A stretch of 64,000 nucleotides of DNA from Candidatus Anaerotignum merdipullorum (GCA_019115165.1 DXEB01000014.1:19692-83691); one strand, 5' to 3'. Shown: positions 1 to 10,969, counted from the stretch's first letter. A program made the numbers and translations. The notes: generated by a model from the letters alone, not told the origin.

Positions 1-192
1 ATCTCCTTTTCCGGTTCCGTTTTTGTTTGTGGAATCAGTATAGCATAAGCGAGCGTAAGTTTCAATTTTCCCACGCATCTTTTTTGGGAAAGCTCTTTAC
101 AGTATTGCGGTTTCCGTATAAACTATAACTTAGCCGACGGCGTTTGAAGCAAGGCGCTGACAGAAAACAGAGATCGGAAAGGAAGATGAAAT

Positions 193-1647
193 ATGGAAGT
201 CAGAACCAGATTTGCACCCAGCCCTACCGGGTATATGCATATCGGGAACTTGAGAACGGCATTATATGAATATTTGATTGCGAAATCCCAAGGTGGAAAA
301 TTTATCCTGCGGATTGAAGATACTGACCAAGGGCGCTTGGTAGAAGGCGCGGTAGATGTGATTTACAATACCCTGCGCATGACAGGATTGCAGCATGATG
401 AAGGTCCGGATATTGGAGGAGAGTACGGTCCTTATGTGCAGAGCGAGCGCATGGGGATGTATATGGATTATGCAAAACAGTTGGTGGAAAAGGGAGAAGC
501 CTATTACTGTTTCTGTACAAAAGAACGGTTAGAGTCTTTGAAAGAAAGCAATGCCGAAGGAGATGCGTTTGCCAAATATGATCGGCATTGTTTGCATCTG
601 TCACCGGAGCAGATACAAGCGAACCTGGAGGCGGGAATGCCCTATGTCATTCGACAGAAAATGCCGGACAGCGGTACCACGACATTTTCTGATGTGGTTT
701 ATGGAGAGATTACGGTGGATAATGCGGAGCTGGATGACCAAATTCTGATGAAAGCGGATGGCTTCCCTACGTATAATTTTGCCAACGTGGTAGACGATCA
801 TTTGATGAAGATTACCCATGTGGTGCGTGGCAGCGAATATCTGTCCTCGACACCGAAATATAATTTATTATATCAAGCCTTTGGATGGGAGGCGCCGGTA
901 TATGTGCATCTGCCGGCAGTGATGCGCGATGCCCATCATAAACTTTCCAAACGCCATGGAGACAAGTCCTTTGAGGATTTGGTGAAGGAGGGATATGTGG
1001 TAGAAGCCATTGTCAATTATATTGCGCTGCTGGGATGGAGCCCGTCTGATAATCGAGAGATTTTCACCTTAAAAGAATTGGAAGAAGCCTTTGATGTTGC
1101 CGGTTTAAGCAAGTCGCCGTCTATTTTCGATATCAAAAAACTGACATGGATGAACGGGGAATATTTGAAGGCGATGGACTTTGACCGTTTCTATGCGTTG
1201 GCGGAGCCAAAGCTGAAGGAAGCGTTGGAAGGCACGACGCTGGATCTGAAGAAAATTGCCGCGTTGCTGCAAAAACGATTGGAAACATTGAATGATATTC
1301 CGGGTTTGGTGGCATTTTTCCGCACACTGCCGGAATACGGCATTGATTTGTATACGCATAAAAAAATGAAGACCAATGCAGAAATTGCATACACCTCTCT
1401 GGAGGCGGCGCTGCCGGTACTGGAAAGCCTGGAGGATTGGAATACAGACAGTATTCACGATGCGCTGATGGCGCTGGTAGGTGAGATGGGGATCAAAAAC
1501 GGTCAGCTGCTCTGGCCGGTACGTACCGCTTTGTCCGGAGAAGCAACTTCTCCTGGCGGTGCAATGGAATTGGCGGATATTTTGGGGAAAGAAGAAAGCC
1601 TGCGCCGCATACGGAAGGGAATGGAACTGCTGCAAAAAGCAGAATAA
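193..1647 (+). CDS. gltX: glutamyl-tRNA synthetase
   Basis: 484-aa ORF; class I aaRS signature [22 protein letters not shown] and KLSKRHGD (KMSKS-like); GGAAAGGAAG upstream of ATG. Confidence 0.97.
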   Translation: MEVRTRFAPSPTGYMHIGNLRTALYEYLIAKSQGGKFILRIEDTDQGRLVEGAVDVIYNTLRMTGLQHDEGPDIGGEYGPYVQSERMGMYMDYAKQLVEKGEAYYCFCTKERLESLKESNAEGDAFAKYDRHCLHLSPEQIQANLEAGMPYVIRQKMPDSGTTTFSDVVYGEITVDNAELDDQILMKADGFPTYNFANVVDDHLMKITHVVRGSEYLSSTPKYNLLYQAFGWEAPVYVHLPAVMRDAHHKLSKRHGDKSFEDLVKEGYVVEAIVNYIALLGWSPSDNREIFTLKELEEAFDVAGLSKSPSIFDIKKLTWMNGEYLKAMDFDRFYALAEPKLKEALEGTTLDLKKIAALLQKRLETLNDIPGLVAFFRTLPEYGIDLYTHKKMKTNAEIAYTSLEAALPVLESLEDWNTDSIHDALMALVGEMGIKNGQLLWPVRTALSGEATSPGGAMELADILGKEESLRRIRKGMELLQKAE

Positions 1648-1665
1648 ACAATATCATTGGAAAAA

Positions 1666-1701
1666 AGAGAGATTCGGGTACCAGAATCTCTCTCTATTTT
1701 T
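1666..1701 (+). terminator. intrinsic terminator after gltX
   Basis: agagagattc-gggtacca-gaatctctct followed by ctattttta. Confidence 0.75.
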
Positions 1702-2059
1702 ATGGGAAACAGTAAGGAATCAGATGGAACAGAGAGCAAGAATGAACGGCTTGGATACAGATACGGGAAAGAGCTACGGAAGGTTTGGCGCGAGAAAAAA
1801 TGTGGGAAATATCAAAAAGAAGAGGTTGATGACAACTGTAAAAGAGGGAAAGAAGCGGTTTGGATAAAAGAGGATGTTTCATAGTTACCGTATCGTTCGG
1901 AGGGTGATTTATAGCTGGAAACACGCAGGAAAGGACGTGTATAGACGGATCCTAAGAATTTCATCCAGATATCTTAATAAATTTGACAGGGTTTCGCAAA
2001 AGTTCCGTTAAAAATAAGTGTTATACTATCTTTGTCATCAGGAAACGGGGGCGTAGACG

Positions 2060-2794
2060 ATGCAAATATGGAGCGTATTGCGAATGATCCTATTGTGTAT
2101 CCTTTTTTTTCTTGCGGTGGTGCAGATCTATGTACATTGGTTTGCATCGCAGCGCAGACGCGGCGGGAAAAAGCGTTTTGTAGGAACCGCTGTGCTGTGG
2201 CTGATTGTTTTTCTCATTCCTTCTTGGAGTCTGCCCCCCGATTCTCCTGATACGACGGCACAAAAGGAGGCGGAATATCCCGCTTGGCTGGTATATTATA
2301 ACCAGACGGATCCTCGTTGGGCAGAAGAGCGCTATGGACAGACGGATCTGATCAAAGAGACGGGCTGTGGCCCTACGGTATTGGCGATGGCGGTCAGTTC
2401 TCTGACAGAGACAGAAATCAATCCAAAAGAAATGGCGGATTGGGCATCGGAGCACGGATATTGCAGTCCGGGTTCTGGCAGTTATCATACATTGATTGCA
2501 GATGGATTGGTGCAGTTTGGACTGACTTGTACTCCTAGTGATGATGCGCAGACAGTGAGGCAGGCGCTGCAAGATGGTTTTCCGGTCATTGTGTTGATGG
2601 GAGAAGGGCATTTTACCGGTGGTGGACATTTTCTGCTGCTGTGTGACATAGATGAGGCACAAACGGTTTTTGTAGCCGATCCCAAAAGCACGGTAAATAC
2701 CGAGAAACGATGGGCGTTTGACTTGATTGCTGGAGAAGCGAAAACAAGCCCTACGACTGGTGGGGCATATTGGATCATAGAAAAACAGGTTTAG
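2060..2794 (+). CDS. membrane-anchored C39-like cysteine peptidase domain protein
   Basis: 244 aa; N-terminal TM segments, then ETGCGPTVLAM (Cys), GGGHFLLL (His), VADPKS (Asp/Asn), the usual C39-like layout. Confidence 0.75.
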   Translation: MQIWSVLRMILLCILFFLAVVQIYVHWFASQRRRGGKKRFVGTAVLWLIVFLIPSWSLPPDSPDTTAQKEAEYPAWLVYYNQTDPRWAEERYGQTDLIKETGCGPTVLAMAVSSLTETEINPKEMADWASEHGYCSPGSGSYHTLIADGLVQFGLTCTPSDDAQTVRQALQDGFPVIVLMGEGHFTGGGHFLLLCDIDEAQTVFVADPKSTVNTEKRWAFDLIAGEAKTSPTTGGAYWIIEKQV

Positions 2795-2831
2795 ATTGAT
2801 ATAGAATAAATACCCCCCCTCTCTCAAAACA

Positions 2832-2863
2832 GACAAAGGGCTACCGTACGGTAGCCCTTTGTC
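2832..2863. terminator. bidirectional hairpin between convergent genes
   Basis: 32-bp perfect palindrome gacaaagggctaccgt/acggtagccctttgtc; T-tracts weak on both sides. Confidence 0.6.
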
Positions 2864-2864
2864 A

Positions 2865-3038
2865 TTATGTTTCTAATAAATCATCCATCATATCGTCAAT
2901 GACTTCTTCTGCTTTGACTGCCATTTTTTTTCCTTTTTTTACCATTTTACGATATGTTTTTTTGTCCTGCATCAGATAACCGATGCCGGCAAGCGTCGCA
3001 GCGCCGCCAATGATCAGACCGGTAGCAAATTTATTCAT
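2865..3038 (-). CDS. small YtxH-like protein
   Basis: 57 aa translated by hand: MNKFATGLIIGGAATLAGIGYLMQDKKTYRKMVKKGKKMAVKAEEVIDDMMDDLLET; strong SD aaaaggaggc; absent from the supplied ORF track because of the length cutoff. Confidence 0.7.
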   Translation of the reverse strand: MNKFATGLIIGGAATLAGIGYLMQDKKTYRKMVKKGKKMAVKAEEVIDDMMDDLLET

Positions 3039-3435
3039 GGATTGCCTGCCTCCTTTTTTCTTTTTAGTATGGACACAACATGCAGGATTATACGGAAGAA
3101 GAATTGGAATAAAATAGAAATTTTCTGTGGTGTATGACAGTTGCTATACAAAGAAAGAGAAGAGAAATACAAAAGCCAAAGCAAACAAAAGAGTATGCTG
3201 GGATAATATCCAAAAAAAGAACCCGCCATTCAGGAGAAACTGGAGGATGCAGGTTCTTTGTTTAGATAAAGAGATGGGGAATGTATGCATTTTTGTAAAA
3301 GCAAACGGAAATGGAATGCTTCTATTGCCGCAAACAGATAGAGAAAACTTCCTTTGCAGCAGTAAGAACAGGAAGCGGCTGAGTGCAGAAGCAATTTGGT
3401 TCATTGCTATAGTGCTATGTTTGTGACAAATGGAT

Positions 3436-4698
3436 TTAGGAATCCGTAGGATCCTTTTCCAAATCATGTATGAAAAAACCGCTGCGCAGTTTTGGCTCAA
3501 ACCAAGTGGATTTTGGCGGCATGGTGCGCTCTGCATCTGCCACTGACATCAATTCTTTCATCGAGGTGGGATACATAGAAAATGCTACCCGCATTTCTCC
3601 GCTGTTTACTCGTTTTTCCAGCTCGGACAGTCCGCGGATGCCGCCGACAAAATCAATGCGTTTGTCCGTGCGGGGATCGCCGATGGCAAGGATTGGCGTG
3701 AGCAGATGGTTTTGCAGGATGGAAACATCCAGTCCGTCTACCGGATCGTCGGAGAGCACATGAGGTTTTGCTTCCAACAGATACCAAGTGCCGTCCAGGT
3801 ACATGCCGAAGGTATGGCGTTTCGGTGGGCGACAGGGAGTATCTACTGCCGGATGGACCGTAAAGTTTTCTGCAATCGCTGCTAAGAAATCCGAAACGCT
3901 GTGCCCATTCAGGTCAGTGACGACGCGGTTATAGTCCATGATCCGCAGTTCATCAGCAGGAAAAAGTACCGACAAATAATAATTGAATTCTTCCTCTCCG
4001 GTATAGCCAGGATGGGCTTCCCGACGCTTTAAGCCGACTTTGACGGCGGAAGCGTTGCGATGATGTCCATCGGCGATATACAGTGACGGTACAGCGGCAA
4101 AGCATTCTGTCAGCATACCGATTTCTGTGTCGCTGTCAATGACCCAGATGGTATGCCCAATGCCGTCATCGGAAACAAAGTCATAAACCGGTGGAACAGA
4201 AGTCACCCAACCGTCTAAAATCGCGCGGATATCCGGATGATTATCATAGGCAAGAAAAATCGGACCGGTATTGGCATTGAGGGTATCCACATGACGGATA
4301 CGATCCGCTTCTTTGTCTGCGCGAGTAAATTCGTGTTTTTTGATGGTATGATTCAGATATTCGTCAATGGCAGTGCAGACCACCAAACCTGTTTGGCTGC
4401 GTCCGTCCATGGTCAGACGGTAAATATAGTAATTGGGCAGCAGGTCCTGAATGAAAACACCGGTCTCTACCATTTCGTGGAAGAGATTCTTGGCCGTTTC
4501 ATATACCTCGTTGCTGTACGGATCGGTACCGGGCGGCAGATTGATTTCCGCGCGGTCAATCCGCAGGAAAGAATACGGGTTTCCCTGTACCATGCTGCGG
4601 GCTTCTTCTGTATTCATAACGTCATAGGGCAATGCTGCGACATCCCGCGCATAGTCAGGCGCCGGGCGGATTGCCCGAAACGGTCGAATGGTTGCCAT
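3436..4698 (-). CDS. DUF1015 family protein
   Basis: 420 aa beginning MATIRPFRAIRPAPDYARDVAALPYDVMNTEEAR, with IADGHHRNASA motif; directly downstream of serA. Confidence 0.88.
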   Translation of the reverse strand: MATIRPFRAIRPAPDYARDVAALPYDVMNTEEARSMVQGNPYSFLRIDRAEINLPPGTDPYSNEVYETAKNLFHEMVETGVFIQDLLPNYYIYRLTMDGRSQTGLVVCTAIDEYLNHTIKKHEFTRADKEADRIRHVDTLNANTGPIFLAYDNHPDIRAILDGWVTSVPPVYDFVSDDGIGHTIWVIDSDTEIGMLTECFAAVPSLYIADGHHRNASAVKVGLKRREAHPGYTGEEEFNYYLSVLFPADELRIMDYNRVVTDLNGHSVSDFLAAIAENFTVHPAVDTPCRPPKRHTFGMYLDGTWYLLEAKPHVLSDDPVDGLDVSILQNHLLTPILAIGDPRTDKRIDFVGGIRGLSELEKRVNSGEMRVAFSMYPTSMKELMSVADAERTMPPKSTWFEPKLRSGFFIHDLEKDPTDS

Positions 4699-4713
4699 AG
4701 GATCGCTCCTTTC

Positions 4714-5877
4714 TTATTTCAAAATGCGTACTTTCAAAACGCTGTGGATATTATATAAATCTTGGATTAACTGATTTTCGTCTTCAGGGAGATTATCGCA
4801 GACAATGATATTGTATGCCAGCTCTCCTTTGGAGTTATTCACCATCTTGTCGATATTGATGTGATGCTTCGTAAATACAGCGCCCAATTGTCCAATCATG
4901 TTGACGATGTTGGAATGAGAAATGGCAACACGGGGTTTGCCGGAATAGGGTACGATGCATCCGGGAAAATTGACGGAATTGCGGATATTGCCATAACGCA
5001 GGTATTCCCGCAACTCCACTGCTGCCATTTCTGCGCAGTTTTCTTCCGATTCCGGAGTGGATGCACCTAAGTGCGGCAGTACGATAATGTTGGGATTGCC
5101 CAGCAGCGAGCTGTCCGGGAAATCTGTAACGTATCGGGAAATGATACCAGCTGCAATGGCGCGCTGCAAGGCTTCGTTATCCACCAGTCCGCCGCGGGCA
5201 AAGTTCAGCAGACGTGCACCCTTTTTGGTTACGGCAAACAGGTTTTTGTCGAAGGTATGCCGTGTCTTGTCGTTCAGGGGGATGTGCAGTGTGATATAAT
5301 CGCTGGCAGCAGCCAACTCTTCCATGCTGTCAGCTTTATCTACGGAAGCAGACAGGTGCCATGCAGATTCCAGTGTCAAAAACGGGTCATAGCCGATCAC
5401 GTTCATGCCTAAATTCAGCGCGGCGTTGGCAACCAATACACCAATGGCGCCAAGCCCGATGACACCCAGGGTTTTTCCGGCAATTTCCGGTCCGAGAAAT
5501 TGTTTTTTTCCGTTTTCTGCAGCTTTTTCCACGTTGCCTTCCAGCGTTTGTACCCATGCGGCACCGTCAATGATGCGGCGTGAAGAAATCAGAAGCCCGG
5601 CAAGAACCAGCTCTTTTACCGCGTTGGCGTTGGCACCGGGGGTATTAAACACGGGGATGCCTTTTGCCGTGCATTTGGCGATAGGGATATTATTGGTGCC
5701 GGCACCAGCACGGGCAACTGCTAGTAAATTATCGTTTAATTCCATCGAATGCATATCAAAACTGCGCAGAATGATGCCGTCAGGGCAGCTGGTGTCCGGA
5801 TCAATGCAAAATTCTTCTTCCGGCAGCTTTCTCAGCCCTGTTTGCGCAATTTGGTTCAATGTTTTAATGGTATACAT
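4714..5877 (-). CDS. serA: D-3-phosphoglycerate dehydrogenase (ACT-domain type)
   Basis: NAD-binding GVIGLGAIGVLVANAA, FARGGLVDNEAL, C-terminal ACT-like segment; start set at MYTIKTLNQ with SD aaaggaga. Confidence 0.93.
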   Translation of the reverse strand: MYTIKTLNQIAQTGLRKLPEEEFCIDPDTSCPDGIILRSFDMHSMELNDNLLAVARAGAGTNNIPIAKCTAKGIPVFNTPGANANAVKELVLAGLLISSRRIIDGAAWVQTLEGNVEKAAENGKKQFLGPEIAGKTLGVIGLGAIGVLVANAALNLGMNVIGYDPFLTLESAWHLSASVDKADSMEELAAASDYITLHIPLNDKTRHTFDKNLFAVTKKGARLLNFARGGLVDNEALQRAIAAGIISRYVTDFPDSSLLGNPNIIVLPHLGASTPESEENCAEMAAVELREYLRYGNIRNSVNFPGCIVPYSGKPRVAISHSNIVNMIGQLGAVFTKHHINIDKMVNNSKGELAYNIIVCDNLPEDENQLIQDLYNIHSVLKVRILK

Positions 5878-5893
5878 AAATGGCATTCTCCTT

Positions 5894-6976
5894 TTAGATA
5901 TGTTCTGCTTCAAATTGTTTCATAAAGGCAACCAGCTGCTGCACGCCTTCTTTTGGCATGGCGTTGTAAATGCTGGCGCGCATACCGCCAACGGTACGGT
6001 GACCTTTCAAATTTACAAAACCTGCAGCCTGTGCTTGTTGTAAAAATTCTGCATTCAGCTCTTCCGTAGGCAATACAAACGGAACGTTCATCAAAGAGCG
6101 ATCCTCTTTGACAACGGTGCCGCGGAACAAGGCGGAAGCATCCAGAAAATCATACAGCAATGCTGCTTTTTCTTCGTTGCGCTTTTGCATGGCGGATACG
6201 CCGCCCTGCGCTTTTACCCACTGGAACACGCGACCCATAAAATAGATGCCATAGGTGGGAGGTGTGTTATAAAGGGAATTATGCTTTGCATGAATGTCAT
6301 AGCGCAGCATGGTCGGGGTAAACGGCATGGCATTGCCTAATAGGTCATCCCGTATGATAACAACCGTAACGCCGGCAGGTCCCAGGTTTTTCTGGGCGCC
6401 TGCATAAAGCAGACCGAATTTGGTGATATCAATTTCTTCAGACAAAATAGAAGAAGACATATCTCCGATTAGAGGGACATCGCCGACATCAGGCAATTTT
6501 GTCCATCTGGTGCCATAAATCGTATTGTTTAAGGTGATATAGAAATAATCCGCGTTGGAATGAAATGCCGCAGGATCCAATTTGGGGATACGGTCAAATG
6601 TGGTATCTGCAGAAGACGCTACCACATGGACGGTACCGTAACGTGCAGCTTCTTCTGCCGCCTTTTTTGCCCATTGTCCTGTAATGACATAGTCGGCGCA
6701 ATGGTTGTGGTTCATCAGATTCATGGGAATCATGGCGAATTGTGTGGAGCCGCCGCCCTGTAGGAACAGGATATGATAGTTTTCTGGAATTTGCATCAGT
6801 TCCCGCAAATCTGCTTTTGCCTGTTCCAAAATGCCTTCAAACACTTTAGATCGATGGCTCATCTCCATTACGGACATGCCGGAAGAGCCGTAACAGAGAA
6901 ATTCGCTTTGCGCCTGTTCCAGAACTTCTAACGGCAGCATGGATGGTCCAGCTGAAAAATTAAATACTCTTTCCAT
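5894..6976 (-). CDS. serC: phosphoserine aminotransferase
   Basis: MERVFNFSAGPSMLPLEVLEQAQSE...YAGAQKNLGPAGVTVVIIR; start set 24 aa inside the ORF with SD gaggaggc. Confidence 0.95.
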   Translation of the reverse strand: MERVFNFSAGPSMLPLEVLEQAQSEFLCYGSSGMSVMEMSHRSKVFEGILEQAKADLRELMQIPENYHILFLQGGGSTQFAMIPMNLMNHNHCADYVITGQWAKKAAEEAARYGTVHVVASSADTTFDRIPKLDPAAFHSNADYFYITLNNTIYGTRWTKLPDVGDVPLIGDMSSSILSEEIDITKFGLLYAGAQKNLGPAGVTVVIIRDDLLGNAMPFTPTMLRYDIHAKHNSLYNTPPTYGIYFMGRVFQWVKAQGGVSAMQKRNEEKAALLYDFLDASALFRGTVVKEDRSLMNVPFVLPTEELNAEFLQQAQAAGFVNLKGHRTVGGMRASIYNAMPKEGVQQLVAFMKQFEAEHI

Positions 6977-7430
6977 AAATAAGCCTCCTCTAAATGGTAG
7001 TGTGATTGAAGCGAGGGCATCTGTCCAAGTGGGACGAAAAAAGACCAACGCCAGTATTTGTTTATGAAGTAGATTATAACACTGGGAGAGAAAGCGTCAA
7101 CCGAAAAACGCGTTTTTTTGCAGACTGAAAAAATTTTTGGAGGATAGCGCAAAAAAAAGAAAAAAAGACAGAGAAAAAACGTAAATAATATACAGACATA
7201 TGTTTTCGAATGAGAGACAAAAAAGAATACTGTCTTTTGTATACAAATAAGAGGGGCGATTGTTCTCACTTGGCTGTCATAGACAGGGACATAGAATGCA
7301 TGCCTGCAGAAGAAAAGGTATCGGTTTGTTTGCAGATGTTTTTGTGTTGAATCAAATAGGGTTTTACTTTATGTCGAAGGTTCGATATACTACTATAGAG
7401 AAAAAAACATGGACAAGGAGGCAAATAAGG

Positions 7431-8330
7431 ATGAAAAACGGAAAAGCCAGTATACTGGTGATTGCGGCGGGATGTTTATGGGGACTGATTGGTTTATTTA
7501 CCCGCCGTATGACGGCAGCAGGGCTGGATGCCATACAAATCACTGTACTGCGCAGTCTGGTAACGGCAGTCGGGCTGGGGGCGTTGCTGTTGTGGAAAGA
7601 CCGCGGAAAATGCCGAATTGTTGGGAAAGATATTTGGATGTTTATGGGGACTGGTATTTGCAGCATAGCGGCATTTAATACGTTATATTTTATTACCATG
7701 GAACAGACGACGCTGTCTTTGGCAGTGGTTTTGTTGTATACGGCACCGTTTTTTGTGTTGTTGTTGTCTGCCGTTTGCTTTGGAGAGAAGCTGACGCGGC
7801 AGAAATGGAAAGGATTGTTGTTGGCGCTGATCGGCTGCATCTGCACCACGGGTCTACTTCATGGCGGGCTGCATGCGACGGCGGTCGGACTGCTTGCCGG
7901 AATCGGTTCTGGTTTTTGCTATGCGCTGTATAGTATTTTTGGAAAATTTGCGCTGAGAAAATATAGCTCGGAGACAGTGACACTATATACTTTCCTGGTA
8001 GCTGCGCTGGCGTTGCTGCCGCTATGCCATCCGGTGCAGATGGGACAGGCGGTATTTTTGCATGCGGAATTGTCTGTGCAGATTTTGCTGCTTGGCGTGG
8101 GAGTGACGTTATTGCCTTTTTTGCTTTATACCAAAGGATTGTCGCAGATCGATCCCGGGAAAGCATCCGTGCTGGCATTTTCCGAACCGCTGACAGCAAC
8201 GATGATGGGAATGATTGCATTTGGGGAAATCCCAGATTTCTTTGGCTGGATGGGAATCGGACTGCTGTTTGCTGCTTTGATTGTGGTACAGATGCCGGAG
8301 AAGCGAAAAAATAAACAGAGCATAAAATAG
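7431..8330 (+). CDS. EamA/DMT family transporter
   Basis: MKNGKASILVIAAGCLWGLIGLFTRRM; two EamA repeats, about 10 TM; SD aaggagg. Confidence 0.88.
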   Translation: MKNGKASILVIAAGCLWGLIGLFTRRMTAAGLDAIQITVLRSLVTAVGLGALLLWKDRGKCRIVGKDIWMFMGTGICSIAAFNTLYFITMEQTTLSLAVVLLYTAPFFVLLLSAVCFGEKLTRQKWKGLLLALIGCICTTGLLHGGLHATAVGLLAGIGSGFCYALYSIFGKFALRKYSSETVTLYTFLVAALALLPLCHPVQMGQAVFLHAELSVQILLLGVGVTLLPFLLYTKGLSQIDPGKASVLAFSEPLTATMMGMIAFGEIPDFFGWMGIGLLFAALIVVQMPEKRKNKQSIK

Positions 8331-8342
8331 AGTGCCGCTTGG

Positions 8343-8367
8343 AAAAGACCGTTTCCGTCTTTTTTTT
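8343..8367 (+). terminator. intrinsic terminator
   Basis: aaaagac-cgtttcc-gtctttttttt. Confidence 0.6.
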
Positions 8368-8405
8368 GTGCTCCCGTCATACAATACAGACAAGGGGGAG
8401 TGGAT

Positions 8406-9122
8406 ATGAAAAAATGGCGGCAATATTGGCGGCAGTATGTTCTGTTTTTGTTATGCGGCATGATTTGTTTTTGTGTAGCAGGGCAGCAGCAGGTGACAGA
8501 AGTGATGCTGCCTGTAGCAGCGAAAACCATTGTACTGGATGCGGGTCATGGTGGCTGGGATCCGGGGAAAACAGGAAGTGCAGGGCGGGATGAACAGGAA
8601 TTGAATCTTGCGATTGTGCAGAAGCTGCAGGCGTATTTGGAACAGGGCGGCGCGCGGGTATATGTGACTCGCGCAGATGACAAGGCCTTGGGAGAGAATA
8701 AACAGGAAGATATGCGGGTACGGAAGGAAATTTCCAACGGCAGTGGTGCAGACCTGTTGATTAGTGTGCACCAAAATGCATTTCCATCCTCATCCGCAAA
8801 AGGTGCACAGGTATTTTATCATACGAACAGCACAGAAGGAAAAGCCCTTGCAGAATGTATTCAAGAGAGTCTGCGGCAGCGAACGGATACAGAAAACACC
8901 AGACAAGTGAAGGCAAATGGAGACTATTATATTCTGCGCACGACAGAAATTCCGGCAGCCTTGGTGGAATGCGGATTTTTATCCAATGCAGAGGAAGAGC
9001 GCAAGTTGAATGAAGAGGAGTATCAGGAACGAATGGCTTGGGGAATTTATTGCGGCATTTTAGCGTATTTTGCTGCAAAAGAAGACGGCGGCGGTTTACA
9101 GGCGAACCAAAAGCAGATATAA
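8406..9122 (+). CDS. cwlD: N-acetylmuramoyl-L-alanine amidase, CwlD-like
   Basis: N-terminal anchor then KTIVLDAGHGGWDPGKTG, ISVHQNAFP, ALVECGFLSN (Amidase_3); candidate sigma-E -10 CATACAAT upstream. Confidence 0.85.
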   Translation: MKKWRQYWRQYVLFLLCGMICFCVAGQQQVTEVMLPVAAKTIVLDAGHGGWDPGKTGSAGRDEQELNLAIVQKLQAYLEQGGARVYVTRADDKALGENKQEDMRVRKEISNGSGADLLISVHQNAFPSSSAKGAQVFYHTNSTEGKALAECIQESLRQRTDTENTRQVKANGDYYILRTTEIPAALVECGFLSNAEEERKLNEEEYQERMAWGIYCGILAYFAAKEDGGGLQANQKQI

Positions 9123-10492
9123 TGGGAAAAATAAACAAAGAGACAGAAGGAAAAAAGGAAGGATTTTGCGGCATGATAGAGCATTTTGCAGCGCTGGGCA
9201 TTTCTCCAGCGTTGATACAGGGACTGGAAGCACAGGACATTACAGTACCGACGGACATTCAGCAAAAGATGATCCCGATGGTATTGTCGGGCAGGGATGT
9301 GATAGGCAGATCGGAAACAGGTTCTGGAAAAACATTGGCGTATTTGCTGCCGATACTGATGCGGTGTGATCCGCAGATACGAGGAACGCAGGCGATTATT
9401 TTGACACCTACCCATGAATTGGCGTCACAAGTATATCGGCAGGCAGAGCGGTTGATCCAAAACGCGGGACTGCCGCTGGGCTGTGCACTGATTATTGGGA
9501 CGGCGGGCATACAGCGGCAGATAGAGAAACTAAAGGAAAAACCTGCACTGGTGATTGGTTCGGTGGGGCGGATTTTGGACTTGATCCGCCGCAGGAAAAT
9601 ACAGGCACATTTGGTGAAAACCATTGTGCTGGATGAAGGAGACCGTCTGTTGGAGGACGGAAATTTTGCCGCTGTACAAGCAGTGATTAAAACCACGCTG
9701 CGGGAGCGTCAATTGGTTCTGCTGTCCGCATCTGTATCGGAACAGACACGGGAGCGGGCGAAAGAAATGATGAAAGCGGATGCCTGTTTCGTAGAAGCGG
9801 GAGTCGGTCAGCCGTTGGTACCGGAAGGGATTCTGCATGATTATATTTTAGCGGCACCGAGAGAAAAATTCTTGATGCTGCGCAAGGTATTGGCAGGAGA
9901 AAAGCCGCAAAAGGCCATCGTATTTCTCAATAATCCGGAACAAATTGAAGTGACGGTGGACAAGCTCTGTTTCCATGGGATTCGAGCGGCAGGCATTTAC
10001 GGTCAGGCAGGAAAACTGGATCGAAAAACAGCATTGGATGATTTTCGAGAAGGACGGATTTCCGTGCTGGTGTCATCGGATATTGGCGCCCGTGGGTTGG
10101 ATATTGCCGGTGTGACGCATATCATCAATCTGGATATTCCGGAAGATCCAACGCATTATTTACATCGGGCGGGACGTTGCGGCAGACAGGGCGCAAAAGG
10201 GATTGTTATTTCCATTGTGACGCCTTATGAACGTCGCTGGATTCATAAGTATGAGAAGGCATGGGGATTGCAATTTATACAGAAAGATATGGTATATGGC
10301 AAATTGACAGATAGCAACAAAACGAAAAAGGACCTGCATTTGCCAGCAAAATCCCGAACCCGGACGACAAAAAAAGCGGGAAATGAGAGAAAGCAGATAC
10401 AAAAAGGAACCGATTCCCGTTCCGAAAGCCGTCCACAGAGCAGCAGACAAACGGCAGGAAAGGCTGCCAACGGAAAAAAGAGGAATTTCTGA
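9122..10492 (+). CDS. DEAD-box RNA helicase
   Basis: Q motif, GRSETGSGKTLAYLLP, VLDEGDRLLE, SAS, HRAGRCGRQG; basic C-terminal tail. Start overlaps the cwlD stop; alternative start MIEHFAALG at 9173. Confidence 0.9.
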   Translation: MGKINKETEGKKEGFCGMIEHFAALGISPALIQGLEAQDITVPTDIQQKMIPMVLSGRDVIGRSETGSGKTLAYLLPILMRCDPQIRGTQAIILTPTHELASQVYRQAERLIQNAGLPLGCALIIGTAGIQRQIEKLKEKPALVIGSVGRILDLIRRRKIQAHLVKTIVLDEGDRLLEDGNFAAVQAVIKTTLRERQLVLLSASVSEQTRERAKEMMKADACFVEAGVGQPLVPEGILHDYILAAPREKFLMLRKVLAGEKPQKAIVFLNNPEQIEVTVDKLCFHGIRAAGIYGQAGKLDRKTALDDFREGRISVLVSSDIGARGLDIAGVTHIINLDIPEDPTHYLHRAGRCGRQGAKGIVISIVTPYERRWIHKYEKAWGLQFIQKDMVYGKLTDSNKTKKDLHLPAKSRTRTTKKAGNERKQIQKGTDSRSESRPQSSRQTAGKAANGKKRNF

Positions 10493-10568
10493 AAAAATGA
10501 TTGTGGAAACAGGAAAAATCATGTATCATAAATAAAGAAAAACAGAAAACGATACAGGAGGTAGTGAA

Positions 10569-10874
10569 ATGGGAGACAAATGCGGATGTGGATGCGGACA
10601 TGACCATGAAGAAGAAATCATGGATTTGGAAACCATGTTTTTGACATTGGACGACGATACGGAAATGGAATGCGGCATTTTGGGTGTATTCGAAGTAGAA
10701 GGGCTGGAAGGCAAGGAATACATTGCGCTGCTTCCGCTGGAAGATGAAACTGTGTTGCTGTACGAATACAAAGAAGCAGGCGATGAGATCGAACTGAACG
10801 TCATTGAGGATGATGATGAGTTTGACAAAGTTTCCAATGCATTTTATGATATGTACGAAGAAGAGGAAGCATAA
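10569..10874 (+). CDS. DUF1292 family protein with CGCGCGHDH N-terminus
   Basis: acidic 101-aa protein MGDKCGCGCGHDHEEEIMDLETMFLTLDDDTEMECGILGVF; SD aggagg. Confidence 0.8.
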   Translation: MGDKCGCGCGHDHEEEIMDLETMFLTLDDDTEMECGILGVFEVEGLEGKEYIALLPLEDETVLLYEYKEAGDEIELNVIEDDDEFDKVSNAFYDMYEEEEA

Positions 10875-10969
10875 ACAAGCGAATACAGGCGGGGGCAGGC
10901 AAGCAATTGCTGAGAGCCTCTGCCTTTTGCATCTGCGCAAAAAATTACCAGATAATGGAGTGTGATGGC

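Noticed and set aside
1105-1635. Antisense ORF of 176 aa inside gltX, and similar antisense ORFs in many genes
   Set aside because: Opposite strand of a clearly conserved gene; residue composition (Arg/His/Gln-rich) typical of antisense artefacts.
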